A stretch of 64,000 nucleotides of DNA. Source: Comamonadaceae bacterium. GTDB taxonomy: Bacteria; Pseudomonadota; Gammaproteobacteria; Burkholderiales; Burkholderiaceae_C. The first letter of the stretch is position 1. Each line of letters opens with the position of its first letter. Location: NCBI GenBank assembly GCA_947443645.1, contig CANEXF010000004.1, positions 175,816-239,815 of the forward strand, in the 5' to 3' direction. A program made the position numbers and the translations under genes. Below the pieces are notes generated by a model. The model worked only from the letters and a program-made list of their open reading frames with translations. It made no database searches and was not told the DNA's origin. This document shows positions 30,720-41,168 of the stretch, piece by piece.

Positions 30720-32348
30720 ATGCTTGGGTTAATGCAAAGCCAGCCGCTCTTGATTTCGGGTCTGATTGAGTTTGCCGAGCGCCACCATGGCGATGCCGAA
30801 ATCGTCTCCCGCCGCGTGGAGGGCGACATACACCGCTACACCTACAAGGATTCGGCCCAGCGCGCCCGCCAGGTCGCCCAGGCGCTGGACGCGCTCAAGC
30901 TCGATTTCAGCGATCGTGTGGCGACCCTGGCCTGGAACGGCTACCGGCACTTTGAGCTTTATTACGGCGTCAGCGGCTCAGGCCGGGTGCTGCACACCAT
31001 CAACCCGCGCCTGCACCCTGACCAGATCGCCTGGATTGCCAACCACGCCGAAGACCAGGTGCTGTGCTTTGATCTGAGTTTTTTGCCACTGGTGCAGACA
31101 GTTCACGCCAGATGCAGCACCATCAAACACTTTATTGCCTTGTGTGATGAGGATAAATTACCCAAGGATTCCGGCATTCCGCATCTCATCAGCTATGAGC
31201 GCTGGCTGGGCGAGCAGTCCGGCATCTATGCCTGGCCGAGCTTTGACGAGAATTCGGCCTCCAGCATGTGCTACACCAGCGGCACTACCGGCAACCCAAA
31301 GGCCGCGCTTTACAGCCACCGCTCAAGCACCTTGCATGCCTATGCGGCCGCCTTGCCAGACGTGATGTGCATATCGGCCCGCGACGCGATCTTGCCGGTG
31401 GTGCCCATGTTTCACGTCAACGCCTGGGGCATTCCGTATTCGGCGGCCCTGACCGGTGCCAAGCTGGTGTTTCCCGGCCCGGCGCTTGATGGCAAGTCGG
31501 TCTACGAACTGATTGAGGCGGAAAAAGTCACCTTCGCTGCGGGCGTCCCCACCGTCTGGCAAATGATGCTCGGGCACATGAAGCCTGCAGGTTTGCGGTT
31601 TTCAACGCTCAAGCGCACCGTGATTGGCGGCTCGGCCTGCCCACCAGCCATGATCCGGGCCTTCAACGAAGACTATGGCGTAGAGGTACTGCACGCATGG
31701 GGCATGACTGAGATGAGCCCTCTGGGCACCTTGTGCACACTCAAGAACAAGCACGATGCCTTGCCCGAAGTCGAAAAGATGAAGATTCGCCTCAAGCAGG
31801 GGCGGGCGATTTACGGTGTCGACATGAAAATTGTCGATGCTGCAGGCAAAGAGTTGCCCTGGGACGGGAAAACCTCAGGCAATCTGTATGTCAAGGGCCC
31901 CTGGATTGTGCGGGAGTACTTCAAGAGCGAGGGCGGCGATCCGCTGGTCGACGGCTGGTTTCCAACCGGCGATGTGGGCACCATAGACGCCGATGGTTAC
32001 CTGCAGATCACGGACCGCAGCAAGGATGTGATCAAGTCCGGTGGCGAATGGATCAGCTCCATCGAGGTAGAGAACATAGCCATGGCCCATCCGGCGGTGG
32101 CAATGGCGGCCTGCATAGGCATGCGTCACCCCAAATGGGATGAGCGTCCCATTTTGGCGGTGGTCAAAAAGCCGGGCATGGACACTTCGCGCGAGGAATT
32201 GATGCGCTTTTATGAGGGCAAGACAGCCAAGTGGCAGATTCCTGATGACGTGGTGTTTGTTGATGCCATTCCTTTGGGCGCCACCGGCAAGATGCTCAAG
32301 ACCAAGCTGCGCGAAATGCTCAAGGACTACCGGCTGCCCGGCGCTTGA
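30720..32348 (+). CDS. Acyl-CoA ligase (AMP-binding; medium/long-chain or 3-methylthiopropionyl type)
   Basis: Adenylate-forming ligase of 542 residues from the ATG at 30720, with ggag about 10 bp upstream; an earlier in-frame ATG gives a non-homologous leader. P-loop motif [52 protein letters not shown] and the C-terminal catalytic lysine region [13 protein letters not shown]. The N-terminal [17 protein letters not shown] is shared with the fatty acyl-CoA/DmdB-like group. It is followed by a Liv-type transporter and beta-oxidation genes, so it probably activates the acid that this transporter imports. Chain-length preference cannot be read from sequence. Confidence 0.9.
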   Translation: MLGLMQSQPLLISGLIEFAERHHGDAEIVSRRVEGDIHRYTYKDSAQRARQVAQALDALKLDFSDRVATLAWNGYRHFELYYGVSGSGRVLHTINPRLHPDQIAWIANHAEDQVLCFDLSFLPLVQTVHARCSTIKHFIALCDEDKLPKDSGIPHLISYERWLGEQSGIYAWPSFDENSASSMCYTSGTTGNPKAALYSHRSSTLHAYAAALPDVMCISARDAILPVVPMFHVNAWGIPYSAALTGAKLVFPGPALDGKSVYELIEAEKVTFAAGVPTVWQMMLGHMKPAGLRFSTLKRTVIGGSACPPAMIRAFNEDYGVEVLHAWGMTEMSPLGTLCTLKNKHDALPEVEKMKIRLKQGRAIYGVDMKIVDAAGKELPWDGKTSGNLYVKGPWIVREYFKSEGGDPLVDGWFPTGDVGTIDADGYLQITDRSKDVIKSGGEWISSIEVENIAMAHPAVAMAACIGMRHPKWDERPILAVVKKPGMDTSREELMRFYEGKTAKWQIPDDVVFVDAIPLGATGKMLKTKLREMLKDYRLPGA

Positions 32349-32480
32349 GGCCTGGCCACTGCAGGCAAGGCCTGCTGTCGCCTGCGGGATAGCTGCGGCC
32401 TTGTTGTTCGGGCAATCCCTAGCGCCGCGCCTTGCAAATACTTGTAATCTGAAAGTCCGGAAAACAAAGGAGACGCTGTC

Positions 32481-33716
32481 ATGAAATTTGTTGTTCGATT
32501 GCTTGCCGTGGGACTTGCACTGGCGTTTGGCGGCGCGGCCTGGGCTCAAAAAGGTGAGACTGTCAAAATTGCCATGATCGAAGGCTTGTCGGGCTCTTTT
32601 GGCAACGTCGGGCAAAACCAGCTCAAGACCTGGCAGTTCCTGGCAGAGAACTTGAACGGCGCCAAAAACGTGGCTGGCGTGAATTTTGAAATTGTCGGCA
32701 TGGACAGCAAAGGCTCTCCGCAAGAGGCCTTGAACACCTTCAAGGCCGCAGTTGACCAGGGCTTTCGCTACATCGCGCAAGGCAATGGCTCGGGCGCGGC
32801 ACTGGCCCTGAGCGATGCGGTGGCCAAACACAATGAACGCAATCCGGGCAAGGAGGTGGTCTACCTCAACTACGCGGCGGTGGACCCGGCGCTGACCAAC
32901 GAAAAATGCAACTACTGGCATTTCCGCCTCGATGCAGACACCTCGCAGAAAATGGAGGCGCTGACCAGCTTCATGAAAGACCAGCCCAAGGTCAAGAAAA
33001 TCTACTTGCTGAACCAGAATTACTCGCATGGGCAGCAGGTCGCCAAATACTTCAAGGAAGGCATGGCGCGCAAGCGTCCGGACGCGCAGATCGTCGGCGA
33101 CGACCTGGTGCCGCTCGGCCAGGTCAAGGACTTCGCGCCCTACGTCGCCAAAATCAAGCAGTCAGGCGCGGACACCATCGTGACCGGCAACTGGGGCGCC
33201 GACCTGACGCTGTTTGTCAAGGCGCTCAATGACGCCGGGCTCAAGCTGCCGATGTACACCTATTACGCCGCCGTATCGGGCACGCCCACCGTGCTGGCAT
33301 CCGGCGGCGAGAGCGAGGTCTATCAAATCTCCTACGCCCACTCCAACTACAGCGGCCAGATTGGAAAACTGATCGCCGATTACCAAAAAAAATTTGGCGA
33401 TGATTTCTACACCCTCTCCATTTACAACGGCATTGTGCTCATGAGTGAGGCCATGGCCAAAGCCAAGTCAACGGACCCGGTCAAGGTGGCTGCGGCCATG
33501 AGTGGCATGCGTTTCAAGGGTTTCAATGGCGACTCTGAAATGCGCAGGTCCGATCATCAGATGCAGCAGGGGCTGTACATCTCCCAATGGCAAAAGGTCG
33601 ACAAGAAGTATCCCTATAGCGTCGAGAAAACCGGCTACACCTTCGCGCCAGTCAAGTACATTGAGGCTTATGTGGCCAGCACACCCACGAGCTGCCAGAT
33701 GAAGCGGCCGTCCTGA
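32481..33716 (+). CDS. Branched-chain amino acid-type ABC transporter substrate-binding protein
   Basis: LivJ/LivK-family periplasmic binding protein, 411 residues, with a signal peptide (LLAVGLALAFGGAAWAQ). Motifs: KIAMIEGLSGSFGNVGQNQ, VAGVNFEIVGMDSKGSPQEA, KIYLLNQNYSHGQQVAKYFK and GADTIVTGNWGADLTLFVKA. Liv-type receptors next to CoA ligases often bind aromatic or short/medium-chain carboxylates rather than amino acids. It begins the transporter operon, separated from the permease gene by a hairpin. Confidence 0.9.
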   Translation: MKFVVRLLAVGLALAFGGAAWAQKGETVKIAMIEGLSGSFGNVGQNQLKTWQFLAENLNGAKNVAGVNFEIVGMDSKGSPQEALNTFKAAVDQGFRYIAQGNGSGAALALSDAVAKHNERNPGKEVVYLNYAAVDPALTNEKCNYWHFRLDADTSQKMEALTSFMKDQPKVKKIYLLNQNYSHGQQVAKYFKEGMARKRPDAQIVGDDLVPLGQVKDFAPYVAKIKQSGADTIVTGNWGADLTLFVKALNDAGLKLPMYTYYAAVSGTPTVLASGGESEVYQISYAHSNYSGQIGKLIADYQKKFGDDFYTLSIYNGIVLMSEAMAKAKSTDPVKVAAAMSGMRFKGFNGDSEMRRSDHQMQQGLYISQWQKVDKKYPYSVEKTGYTFAPVKYIEAYVASTPTSCQMKRPS

Positions 33717-33730
33717 GGCCTGCACCATCC

Positions 33731-33793
33731 GGCGCCGCTCAGGCGCTGACCGCTGACGCCAGCGGCGCCTCAGGCCACGCAGGCGTTTTTATT
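33731..33793 (+). terminator. Hairpin between binding-protein and permease genes (attenuator-like)
   Basis: ggcgccgct (33731-33739) pairs perfectly with agcggcgcc (33761-33769), with inner ggcg/cgcc pairing. A T-rich stretch (gtttttatt) begins about 15 bp downstream at 33785. Placed after the binding-protein gene, such hairpins usually stabilise that mRNA end or partly terminate, so that the receptor is made in excess over the membrane parts. Confidence 0.6.
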
Positions 33794-33818
33794 GGCCTGT
33801 TTTCCAACGCCTCGATGC

Positions 33819-34808
33819 ATGCTCGAATTTTTGACTTCACTGGGCCTGTCGCCCGGCTTTATCGAGTTCTTCACGATCTCGCTGCTCAATGGCATGAGCT
33901 ATGGCCTGCTGCTTTTCATGCTGAGCTCCGGACTCACGCTGATTTTCAGCATGATGGGCGTGCTCAATTTTGCGCACGCCAGTTTTTACATGCTGGGCGC
34001 TTATGTGGCTTACAGCATCACCGCAGTGGTCGGCTTTTGGTGGGCGCTGCTTTTCGCGCCGCTGTTGGTCGGGCTGCTGGGCGCGGGCTTTGAGAGGTTC
34101 TGCCTGCGGCGCGTTCACCAGTGCGGCCATGTGCCAGAGCTGCTGGTCACTTTTGGCTTGAGCTACATCCTGCTGGAACTGGTGCAGCTGGTCTGGGGTC
34201 GCAGCTCAGTGGATTACCGCGTACCGGCGGCACTGGACGGTCCGCTGTTCACACTGTTTGGCACCCAGTTTCCTGTTTACCGCGGCTTCATGATGGTGGT
34301 GGCTGTGCTGATGCTGCTGGCGATGTGGCTGTTGCTGACGCGCACCCGCATTGGCCTGGTGATACAGGCGGCACTGACACATCCCGAGATGGCCCAGGCC
34401 TTGGGGCATAACGTTCCGCGTGTCTTCATGCTGGTGTTTGGCGGTGGTGCGGCGCTGGCCGGCCTGGCTGGCGTCATAGGCGGCAACGCCTTCATCACCG
34501 AGCCGGGCATGGCCGCGACGGTGGGCTCTGTGATTTTTGTGGTGGTGGTGGTGGGCGGCATGGGCTCGCTGGCTGGCGCTTTTCTCGCTTCCTTGCTGAT
34601 AGGCGTGGTGCAGACTTTTGCTGTCGCCATGGATGGCTCGCTGATGTCGGGTGCACAGACGCTGGGCCTGTCTGTGACGCCTGAGACTTTTGGCTATGCG
34701 CTGCTCAAGCTCAAGATCAGCCAGGTCGCGCCCATACTGCCCTACCTGTTTTTGGTCCTGATGCTGATTTTCAGGCCCAGAGGCCTGCTTGGCACCAGGG
34801 AAGGCTAA
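33819..34808 (+). CDS. Liv-type ABC transporter permease (LivH family)
   Basis: Inner-membrane permease with about eight hydrophobic segments, 329 residues from the ATG at 33819 (MLEFLTSLGLSPGFIEFF). Family signature GLTLIFSMMGVLNFAHASFYMLG (in part), then VTFGLSYILLELVQL and GGMGSLAGAFLASLLIGVVQ. It pairs with the LivM-type protein encoded 3 bp downstream. Confidence 0.92.
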   Translation: MLEFLTSLGLSPGFIEFFTISLLNGMSYGLLLFMLSSGLTLIFSMMGVLNFAHASFYMLGAYVAYSITAVVGFWWALLFAPLLVGLLGAGFERFCLRRVHQCGHVPELLVTFGLSYILLELVQLVWGRSSVDYRVPAALDGPLFTLFGTQFPVYRGFMMVVAVLMLLAMWLLLTRTRIGLVIQAALTHPEMAQALGHNVPRVFMLVFGGGAALAGLAGVIGGNAFITEPGMAATVGSVIFVVVVVGGMGSLAGAFLASLLIGVVQTFAVAMDGSLMSGAQTLGLSVTPETFGYALLKLKISQVAPILPYLFLVLMLIFRPRGLLGTREG

Positions 34809-34811
34809 GCC

Positions 34812-36104
34812 ATGGCCAAACAGTTTTATGAATTCAAGCCGCTCAACGTTGGCCGCTACCTGCTCTGGTCCAGCTTTGCGCTGGTACTGCTGATCGCGCC
34901 GCTGGTGTTCACCAGTAGCCTGAGCCACACCATACTGAGTCAGATGGGCATCGCCATCATTGTTTGCCTGAGTTACAACATTTTGCTGGGCCAGGGCGGC
35001 ATGCTCAGCTTCGGGCATGCGGTCTACTCCGGCATGGGCTCATTTTTGGCGATTCACACGCTCAATCTGGTCAGCCGCGGCGTCTTCCCGCTGCCGGTCA
35101 GCCTGATCCCGATTGCCGGCGGACTGGCAAGCATGCTGGTCGCGCTTGGCCTGGGCTGGGTCACGACCAAGAAATCGGGCACCACCTTTGCCATGATCAC
35201 CCTGGGCGTGGGCGAGCTGATCTGGGCCATGTCGCTGATGTTTCCCGAGTTTTTTGGCGGTGAGGGCGGTGTGTCGGGGAACAGGGTAACTGGCAGCAAG
35301 CCATGGGGCGTGAGCTATGGACCGCAGGTTCAGCTGTATTACCTGATTGCCGCCTACACGCTGGTCTGCACCGCGTTGATGTTTGCGTTTACCCGCACGC
35401 CGCTGGGGCGCATGCTCAACGCCGTGCGCGACAACCCGGAGCGCGTGGAGTTTGTGGGTTACGACACGCAGAAAGTCAGGTATTTTTCATTTGTCGTAGC
35501 GGCTTTTTTCGCTGGCATATCGGGGGGCCTCGCGGCGCTGAATTTCGAAATCGTGACCTCGGAAGTCGTCAGCGGCTACCGCTCGGGCGCCTATTTGCTG
35601 TTCACCTTTCTCGGCGGTGCGACCTTCTTTTTTGGCCCCATCATTGGCGCAGTCCTGATGGTGCTGGCCTTTGTGCTGCTGTCGGAGTTCACCAAGGCCT
35701 GGCTGCTTTACCTGGGTTTGATCTTTCTGTTCATGGTGATGTATGCGCCCGGCGGCGTGGCCTCACTGATCATGATGAATCTGCGCCTGGCCGTCTACGG
35801 CCATTTGCGAAAAATCTGGGTGGCCTACCTCGCGCTGGCACTGACCGCACTGGTGGTGTTTCTCGGTGCTGCGGCAATGATAGAGATGGTCTACCACCTG
35901 CAGCTCAATGCGGCCCTGGGCTCCAAGCTGACGTTCATGGGTCTTGGCCTGGACTCCAGGGGGCTGAACAGCTGGTTTGGCGCCGCCTTTGTGCTGTTCA
36001 CTGGCCTTGGGCTGTTCGAGCTTTGCCGGCGGCAGTTCACCCATGAGTGGGGCGAGATTCAGGAAAACATAGAAAAAGAAATCAAGCGGAGGCAAGCCTT
36101 ATGA
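34812..36104 (+). CDS. Liv-type ABC transporter permease (LivM family)
   Basis: Second permease, 430 residues. Typical LivM motifs are LSYNILLGQGGMLSFGHAV, GTTFAMITLGVGELIW, GRMLNAVRDNPERVEFVGYD and GAYLLFTFLGGATFFFGPII. It is longer than the usual ~330-360 residues because of a C-terminal extension with two further hydrophobic segments (VAYLALALTALVVFLGAAAM; FVLFTGLGLFELC) and a charged tail. The stop overlaps the ATP-binding gene start (ATGA). Confidence 0.92.
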   Translation: MAKQFYEFKPLNVGRYLLWSSFALVLLIAPLVFTSSLSHTILSQMGIAIIVCLSYNILLGQGGMLSFGHAVYSGMGSFLAIHTLNLVSRGVFPLPVSLIPIAGGLASMLVALGLGWVTTKKSGTTFAMITLGVGELIWAMSLMFPEFFGGEGGVSGNRVTGSKPWGVSYGPQVQLYYLIAAYTLVCTALMFAFTRTPLGRMLNAVRDNPERVEFVGYDTQKVRYFSFVVAAFFAGISGGLAALNFEIVTSEVVSGYRSGAYLLFTFLGGATFFFGPIIGAVLMVLAFVLLSEFTKAWLLYLGLIFLFMVMYAPGGVASLIMMNLRLAVYGHLRKIWVAYLALALTALVVFLGAAAMIEMVYHLQLNAALGSKLTFMGLGLDSRGLNSWFGAAFVLFTGLGLFELCRRQFTHEWGEIQENIEKEIKRRQAL

Positions 36105-36895
36105 GTCCGGCACAGAGCGCCTCTGGCTACGCGCTGGAGCTCAGGAACCTGCGCAAGAGCTTTGGTAAAACAGAGATCATCCGCGGCATCAACATGGCGA
36201 TTCCAGCGGGCGAACGGGTGGGCATCATTGGACCGAACGGCGCTGGCAAGTCGACCTTGTTCAACCTCATCAGCGGCCGGTTTGAGCCCAGCAGCGGCGA
36301 AGTGCTTCTCAATGGCCAGCGCTTGAACGGGAAACGCCCGTTTGAAATCAACCGCATGGGCTTGAGTCGCAGCTTTCAGATCACCAATATTTTTCCCAAG
36401 CTCAGCGTGTTTGAAAACTTGCGATGCGGCGTCCTTTGGAGCCTGGGCTACAAGTACACTTTTTTCAAATTCCTGGCGGATCTCGATGACGCCAACGAGC
36501 GCGCCGAAGAGCTGATGCACATGATCAAGCTCGACAGAAAGCGCGATGAACTGGCAGTCAACCTCACTTACGCGGAGCAGCGCGCGCTTGAAATCGGCAT
36601 CACGATTTCGGGTGGTGCCAATGTGATCTTGCTGGACGAACCCACGGCCGGCATGAGCCGATCGGAAACCAGCCGCTTCATACGCCTGATCAAGGAGGTC
36701 ACAGTCGGCAAGACGCTGCTGACGGTGGAACACGACATGGGCGTGGTGTTCGGCCTCGCCGACAAAATCGCAGTAGTGGTTTATGGCGAACTCATCGCCT
36801 ATGGCTGCCCGGATGCGGTGCGCTCGGACCCGCGCGTTCAAGAGGCCTATCTGGGCTCTTCCGTGGCAGATCAGCAGGCAGGGAATGCCGCATGA
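36101..36895 (+). CDS. Liv-type ABC transporter ATP-binding protein (LivG family)
   Basis: ATPase subunit of 264 residues from the ATG at 36101, which overlaps the permease stop. Walker A GPNGAGKST, Q-loop region, signature NLTYAEQRALEIGI (the LSYGEQR-type variant normal in LivG) and Walker B VILLDEPTAGMS, then the H-loop in TVEHDMGVVFGLAD. All nucleotide-binding motifs are intact, in contrast to the partner LivF-type subunit. Confidence 0.93.
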   Translation: MSPAQSASGYALELRNLRKSFGKTEIIRGINMAIPAGERVGIIGPNGAGKSTLFNLISGRFEPSSGEVLLNGQRLNGKRPFEINRMGLSRSFQITNIFPKLSVFENLRCGVLWSLGYKYTFFKFLADLDDANERAEELMHMIKLDRKRDELAVNLTYAEQRALEIGITISGGANVILLDEPTAGMSRSETSRFIRLIKEVTVGKTLLTVEHDMGVVFGLADKIAVVVYGELIAYGCPDAVRSDPRVQEAYLGSSVADQQAGNAA

Positions 36896-36926
36896 ACGCC
36901 CAGGCAACATCAAGAAGCGTGCTGTC

Positions 36927-37622
36927 ATGCTGACTGTTCACAACCTGCACGCCTTTTATGGCAAGAGCCATGTGCTGCATGGCGTAAGGTTCGAGATTCA
37001 ACCCGGCGAGATCGTGGCTTTGCTCGGTCGCAACGGCTCGGGCCGCTCAACCACGGCCAAAGCCATCATGGGGCTGGTCGATTGCCAGGGCAGCATTGTC
37101 TGGAAGGGCCAGGAAATTGTCGGCAAACAGGCCTATCAAATTGCCCATCTGGGGCTTGGTTATGTGCCGGAAAACCGTGACATCTTTCCCACACTGACCG
37201 TTCAGCAAAATCTGCTGCTCGGACAAAAGGGTTCCGGCAAAGGGTCGCGCTGGTCATTTGACGACATGTACGCCATGTTTCCCCGGCTGCGGGAGCGCCA
37301 ACACACCCAAGCTGGCGTGCTGTCGGGCGGCGAGCAGCAGATGCTCACGCTGTGCCGCACGCTGATGGGTGACCCGGACCTGATCATCATCGACGAGCCA
37401 ACCGAAGGGCTGGCGCCCAAGATCGTGGAATTGGTGGGGCAGTATCTGCAGACGCTCAAGGCCAGGGGGGTGTCGGTACTGCTGATAGAACAAAAGCTCA
37501 CTATCGCCATGGCGATTTCCGACCGCGTTATGGTCATGGGCCATGGCAGCATCGTGTTTCAAGGCACGCCGGGCAGTCTGCGCGCAGACAGTTACACGCA
37601 AAAGGAATGGCTGCAAGTTTAG
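36927..37622 (+). CDS. Liv-type ABC transporter ATP-binding protein (LivF family) with altered Walker A
   Basis: Second ATPase subunit, 231 residues from the ATG at 36927 (MLTVHNLHAFYGKSH). Signature LSGGEQQMLTLCR, Walker B LIIIDEPTEGLAP and the H-switch region (LIEQKLTIAMAISDR, Q in place of the usual H, as often in LivF). Walker A reads GRNGSGRST: the invariant lysine is arginine (codon cgc). This could make one ATP site of the heterodimer weak or non-hydrolytic. Only 31 bp separate it from the livG-type stop, and a 13-codon frame bridges the two. Confidence 0.92.
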   Translation: MLTVHNLHAFYGKSHVLHGVRFEIQPGEIVALLGRNGSGRSTTAKAIMGLVDCQGSIVWKGQEIVGKQAYQIAHLGLGYVPENRDIFPTLTVQQNLLLGQKGSGKGSRWSFDDMYAMFPRLRERQHTQAGVLSGGEQQMLTLCRTLMGDPDLIIIDEPTEGLAPKIVELVGQYLQTLKARGVSVLLIEQKLTIAMAISDRVMVMGHGSIVFQGTPGSLRADSYTQKEWLQV

Positions 37623-37804
37623 GAAAGCGCAAAGCCATGTCGCTGCCGGGACTCGGTTCCCGGAATTTTTTCACCAGCGCCCTGGTGCCTGCATACAATG
37701 CCAAAAAGAACGACCGTACTATTTTCTGAGTATTTCATGCTCGCAGCGACCGCTCAGGCCATCGCGATGGAGCGCCTTCACACTTCAACCAAGGAAAACA
37801 GCCC

Positions 37805-39904
37805 ATGACTACCCATTACGAAGTTCACGGCAATGTGGCGCTCATCACCCTGAGCAATCCGCCCGTCAACGGGCTTGGACATGCCACACGATTGAGCCTG
37901 ACCAAGCACTTGCACCAGGCCAACGCAGATGACGCCATCAAATCGATTGTGATTACCGGTGCGGGCAAGGCGTTTTCTGGTGGCGCCGATATCAAGGAGT
38001 TCGGCAGCCCCAAGGCGCTGGCCGAGCCCAACTTGCTCAGCGTGATCCTGGCACTGGAAAATTCGGCCAAGCCCGTGGTTGCCGCTATTCATTCGGTCTG
38101 TATGGGCGGCGGCCTGGAACTCTCGCTGGGCTGCCACTACCGCATCGCGGCGCCGGGCTGCAATGTGGCCTTGCCAGAAGTCAAGCTGGGCCTGGTGCCG
38201 GGCGCGGGCGGCACCCAACGCCTGCCACGTGTGCTCGGTGTTGAGGCAGCGCTCAACATGATCGTCAGCGGTGAGCCGGTCAAGAGCGAAATGCTGGCAC
38301 AGCTGCCCGGTCAAAAGTTGTTCGACAAATTGGCCCAGTCCGCCGAATCGCTGATGGGCGAAGCGCTGGCTCTGGCGCAGTCCGTCGCAGACATCCGGCC
38401 ATTACCGCTGGTGCGCAATCTGCCCTGCAAACACCCCAATGGGGACGCCTATTTTCAATTCGCCCGCAACATGGTGGGCGGCATGTCGAAAAATTTCCCG
38501 GCGCCACTCAAATGCGTGGCTGCCGTGGAAGCTGCAACCCAGCGCAAGTTTGATGCCGGCATGGCGTTTGAGCGCGAACTCTTCATCAACCTGATGTGGT
38601 CGCCCGAAGGCCGCGCCTTGCGGCATATCTTCATGGCCGAGCGCGCCGCCTCAAAAATTCCGGATGTGCCCGCAGACACGCCAAAACGCGACATCAAGTC
38701 CGTCGCCGTGATAGGCGCCGGCACCATGGGCGGCGGCATTGCCATGAACTTCCTGAACGCCGGCATTCCGGTCAAGATGCTGGAGATGAAGCAGGACGCG
38801 CTGGACCGCGGCATCGCCACGATGCGCAAAAACTACGAGGCGCAGGTCAAAAAAGGCAAGCTCAAACAGGACAATTACGAGCAGCGCATGAGCTTGCTGA
38901 GCACCACGCTGAGCTACGACGACCTCAAAGATGCCGACCTGGTAATCGAGGCGGTATTTGAAGAGATGGGCGTCAAGGAAAAGGTCTTCAAGGAACTGGA
39001 TTGCGTCATGAAACCGGGCGCCATTTTGGCGTCCAACACCTCCACACTGGACTTGAACCAGATTGCCGCGTTCACCAAGCGGCCCCAGGATGTGATCGGC
39101 CTGCACTTTTTCAGCCCCGCCAATGTGATGAAACTGCTGGAGGTCGTTCGCGGCGAAAAAACCGCCAAGGACGTCCTGGCAACCGTGATGGCGCTGGGTA
39201 AAAAAATTCGCAAGACGGCGGTCGTGTCCGGCGTTTGCGACGGCTTCATCGGCAACCGCATGATTGAGCAGTACGGCCGGCAGGGCGGCTTTCTGCTCGA
39301 CGAAGGTTGCACGCCGCAGCAGGTTGACAAGGCGATTGAGAAATTCGGTTTTGCGATGGGCCCGTTTCGCATGGGCGACCTGGCGGGCAACGACATCGGC
39401 TGGGCGATTCGCAAGCGCCGCTACACAGAAAAGCCCGACATGAAGTACAGCAAGACCGCCGACTTGCTGTGTGGAAAAGGTCGTTTCGGCCAGAAGACTG
39501 GCGCCGGCTGGTACGACTACGTTCCAGGCAAACGCGATGCAATCCCGAACGCCGAAGTCGTAAAAATGATAGACGAGCACCGCAAGGCCTTGGGCATCAC
39601 GCCGCGCAAGATTTCGGACGAAGAAATCGTTCAGCGCCTGGTGTATTCGCTGGTCAATGAAGCGGCGCACATTCTGGAAGAAGGCATAGCGTCGAAGGCG
39701 AGTGACATCGACATGGTCTACATCATGGGCTACGGCTTTCCGGTTTACCGCGGCGGCCCCATGAACTACGCGGACGAGGTCGGTCTGTTCAACGTCGTGC
39801 AAGCGATGGAACGCTTTGCCAAAAATCCACTCGATGATGCCCAGTTCTGGAAACCCGCACCCTTGCTGGCCCGGCTCGTCGCCGAAGGCAAGACCTTCAA
39901 TTAA
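37805..39904 (+). CDS. Bifunctional enoyl-CoA hydratase/3-hydroxyacyl-CoA dehydrogenase (FadB/FadJ-like)
   Basis: Central beta-oxidation enzyme, 699 residues. N-terminal crotonase half: [16 protein letters not shown], the catalytic glutamates in [12 protein letters not shown] and [20 protein letters not shown] (family E119/E139 equivalents). C-terminal dehydrogenase half from about residue 300: [47 protein letters not shown] and [17 protein letters not shown] with the catalytic His. It precedes a thiolase gene by 24 bp, so the pair completes hydration, oxidation and thiolysis. Confidence 0.93.
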   Translation: MTTHYEVHGNVALITLSNPPVNGLGHATRLSLTKHLHQANADDAIKSIVITGAGKAFSGGADIKEFGSPKALAEPNLLSVILALENSAKPVVAAIHSVCMGGGLELSLGCHYRIAAPGCNVALPEVKLGLVPGAGGTQRLPRVLGVEAALNMIVSGEPVKSEMLAQLPGQKLFDKLAQSAESLMGEALALAQSVADIRPLPLVRNLPCKHPNGDAYFQFARNMVGGMSKNFPAPLKCVAAVEAATQRKFDAGMAFERELFINLMWSPEGRALRHIFMAERAASKIPDVPADTPKRDIKSVAVIGAGTMGGGIAMNFLNAGIPVKMLEMKQDALDRGIATMRKNYEAQVKKGKLKQDNYEQRMSLLSTTLSYDDLKDADLVIEAVFEEMGVKEKVFKELDCVMKPGAILASNTSTLDLNQIAAFTKRPQDVIGLHFFSPANVMKLLEVVRGEKTAKDVLATVMALGKKIRKTAVVSGVCDGFIGNRMIEQYGRQGGFLLDEGCTPQQVDKAIEKFGFAMGPFRMGDLAGNDIGWAIRKRRYTEKPDMKYSKTADLLCGKGRFGQKTGAGWYDYVPGKRDAIPNAEVVKMIDEHRKALGITPRKISDEEIVQRLVYSLVNEAAHILEEGIASKASDIDMVYIMGYGFPVYRGGPMNYADEVGLFNVVQAMERFAKNPLDDAQFWKPAPLLARLVAEGKTFN

Positions 39905-39928
39905 GCCCCCTACATTCCGGAGATTTTC

Positions 39929-41104
39929 ATGACATCAGCTGTAATCGTTTCCACCGCCCGCACGCCTTTGGCCAAAAGCTGGAAGGGCTCCTTCAACATG
40001 ACGCACGGCGCCACGCTGGGCGGCCACGCCGTTGCGCAAGCGATATTGCGCGCGGGCATTGACGCTGCTGAAATTGACGACGTGATCATGGGTTGCGCGA
40101 CGCCAGAAGGCGCGACCGGCTCCAATATCGCACGTCAGATTGCGCTACGCGCCGGTTGCCCTGTCAGCGTATCGGGCATGACGGTGAACCGTTTTTGCTC
40201 TTCCGGCCTGCAGACCATTGCGCTGGCGGCGCAGCGCATCGTCGCAGGTGAAGCCGACATCTATGTGGCAGGTGGTGTGGAAAGCATTTCGTGCGTCCAA
40301 AACGAAGCCAACACGCATATGTTGCGTGATGACTGGCTGGCCAAAAACAAGCCTGAAATTTACTGGAACATGTTGCAAACAGCCGAGCAGGTGGCCAAGC
40401 GTTATGGCATTTCGCGCGAGCGCATGGACGAGTACGGTGCGCTGAGCCAGCAAAAGGCCACAGCCGCGCTGGCCGCCGGCCTGTTTGAAGCCGAAATAGC
40501 GCCCATCACCGTCACCATGGGTGTGGTCGATCCCGTGATGGGCCTGAGCACCCGACAAGTCACCGTGAGCCAAGACGAAGGCATACGCGCCGGCACCACC
40601 AAAGAAGCCATCAGCGGCATCAAGCCGGCGATTCCGGGCGGCGTGATTGCCGCAGGCAACGCCAGCCAGTTCTCGGACGGCGGTGGCGCGGTCGTGATGA
40701 TGGATGAAAAAGTGGCCAGCAAAAAAGGCCTCAAGCCGCTGGGCCGCTTTCTGGGCTTTGCCGTTGCCGGCTGCGAGCCCGACGAAATGGGCATTGGCCC
40801 GGTGTTTGCCATTCCCAAGGTACTGGCCAAGCTCGGACTCAAGGTCAGCGACATTGACCTGTGGGAGCTCAACGAAGCCTTTGCAGTTCAGGTGCTGTAC
40901 TGCGCCGACAAGCTGGGCATTCCAATGGACAAGCTCAACGTCAATGGCGGTGCGATCGCGGTCGGACATCCCTACGGCGTCACCGGACAGCGCCTGACGG
41001 GCCACGCCCTGATAGAAGGCAAGCGCCGCGGCATCAAGCGTGTTTGCGTCACCATGTGCATTGGTGGCGGCATGGGTGCTGCGGGTATTTTCGAGGTCTT
41101 GTAA
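39929..41104 (+). CDS. Acetyl-CoA acyltransferase (thiolase)
   Basis: Thiolase of 391 residues. Catalytic Cys in [18 protein letters not shown] (about residue 90), His in [12 protein letters not shown] and the second Cys in [22 protein letters not shown] replaces the GHPIGASG of acetoacetyl thiolases, as is common in degradative 3-ketoacyl-CoA thiolases. It is the partner of the upstream FadB/FadJ-like enzyme and probably releases acetyl- or propionyl-CoA from the substrate activated by the ligase at 30720. Confidence 0.93.
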   Translation: MTSAVIVSTARTPLAKSWKGSFNMTHGATLGGHAVAQAILRAGIDAAEIDDVIMGCATPEGATGSNIARQIALRAGCPVSVSGMTVNRFCSSGLQTIALAAQRIVAGEADIYVAGGVESISCVQNEANTHMLRDDWLAKNKPEIYWNMLQTAEQVAKRYGISRERMDEYGALSQQKATAALAAGLFEAEIAPITVTMGVVDPVMGLSTRQVTVSQDEGIRAGTTKEAISGIKPAIPGGVIAAGNASQFSDGGGAVVMMDEKVASKKGLKPLGRFLGFAVAGCEPDEMGIGPVFAIPKVLAKLGLKVSDIDLWELNEAFAVQVLYCADKLGIPMDKLNVNGGAIAVGHPYGVTGQRLTGHALIEGKRRGIKRVCVTMCIGGGMGAAGIFEVL

Positions 41105-41168
41105 ACCTCTCCACACTGGCGGCCTGGTCAGACACTGGCAAGTACCAGAAACGCATCAAACGCCGCAA

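Noticed and set aside
32349..32480. Possible regulatory RNA between the CoA ligase and receptor genes
   Set aside because: Only short GC palindromes such as caggc-aag-gcctg are visible, with no conserved riboswitch core or terminator.
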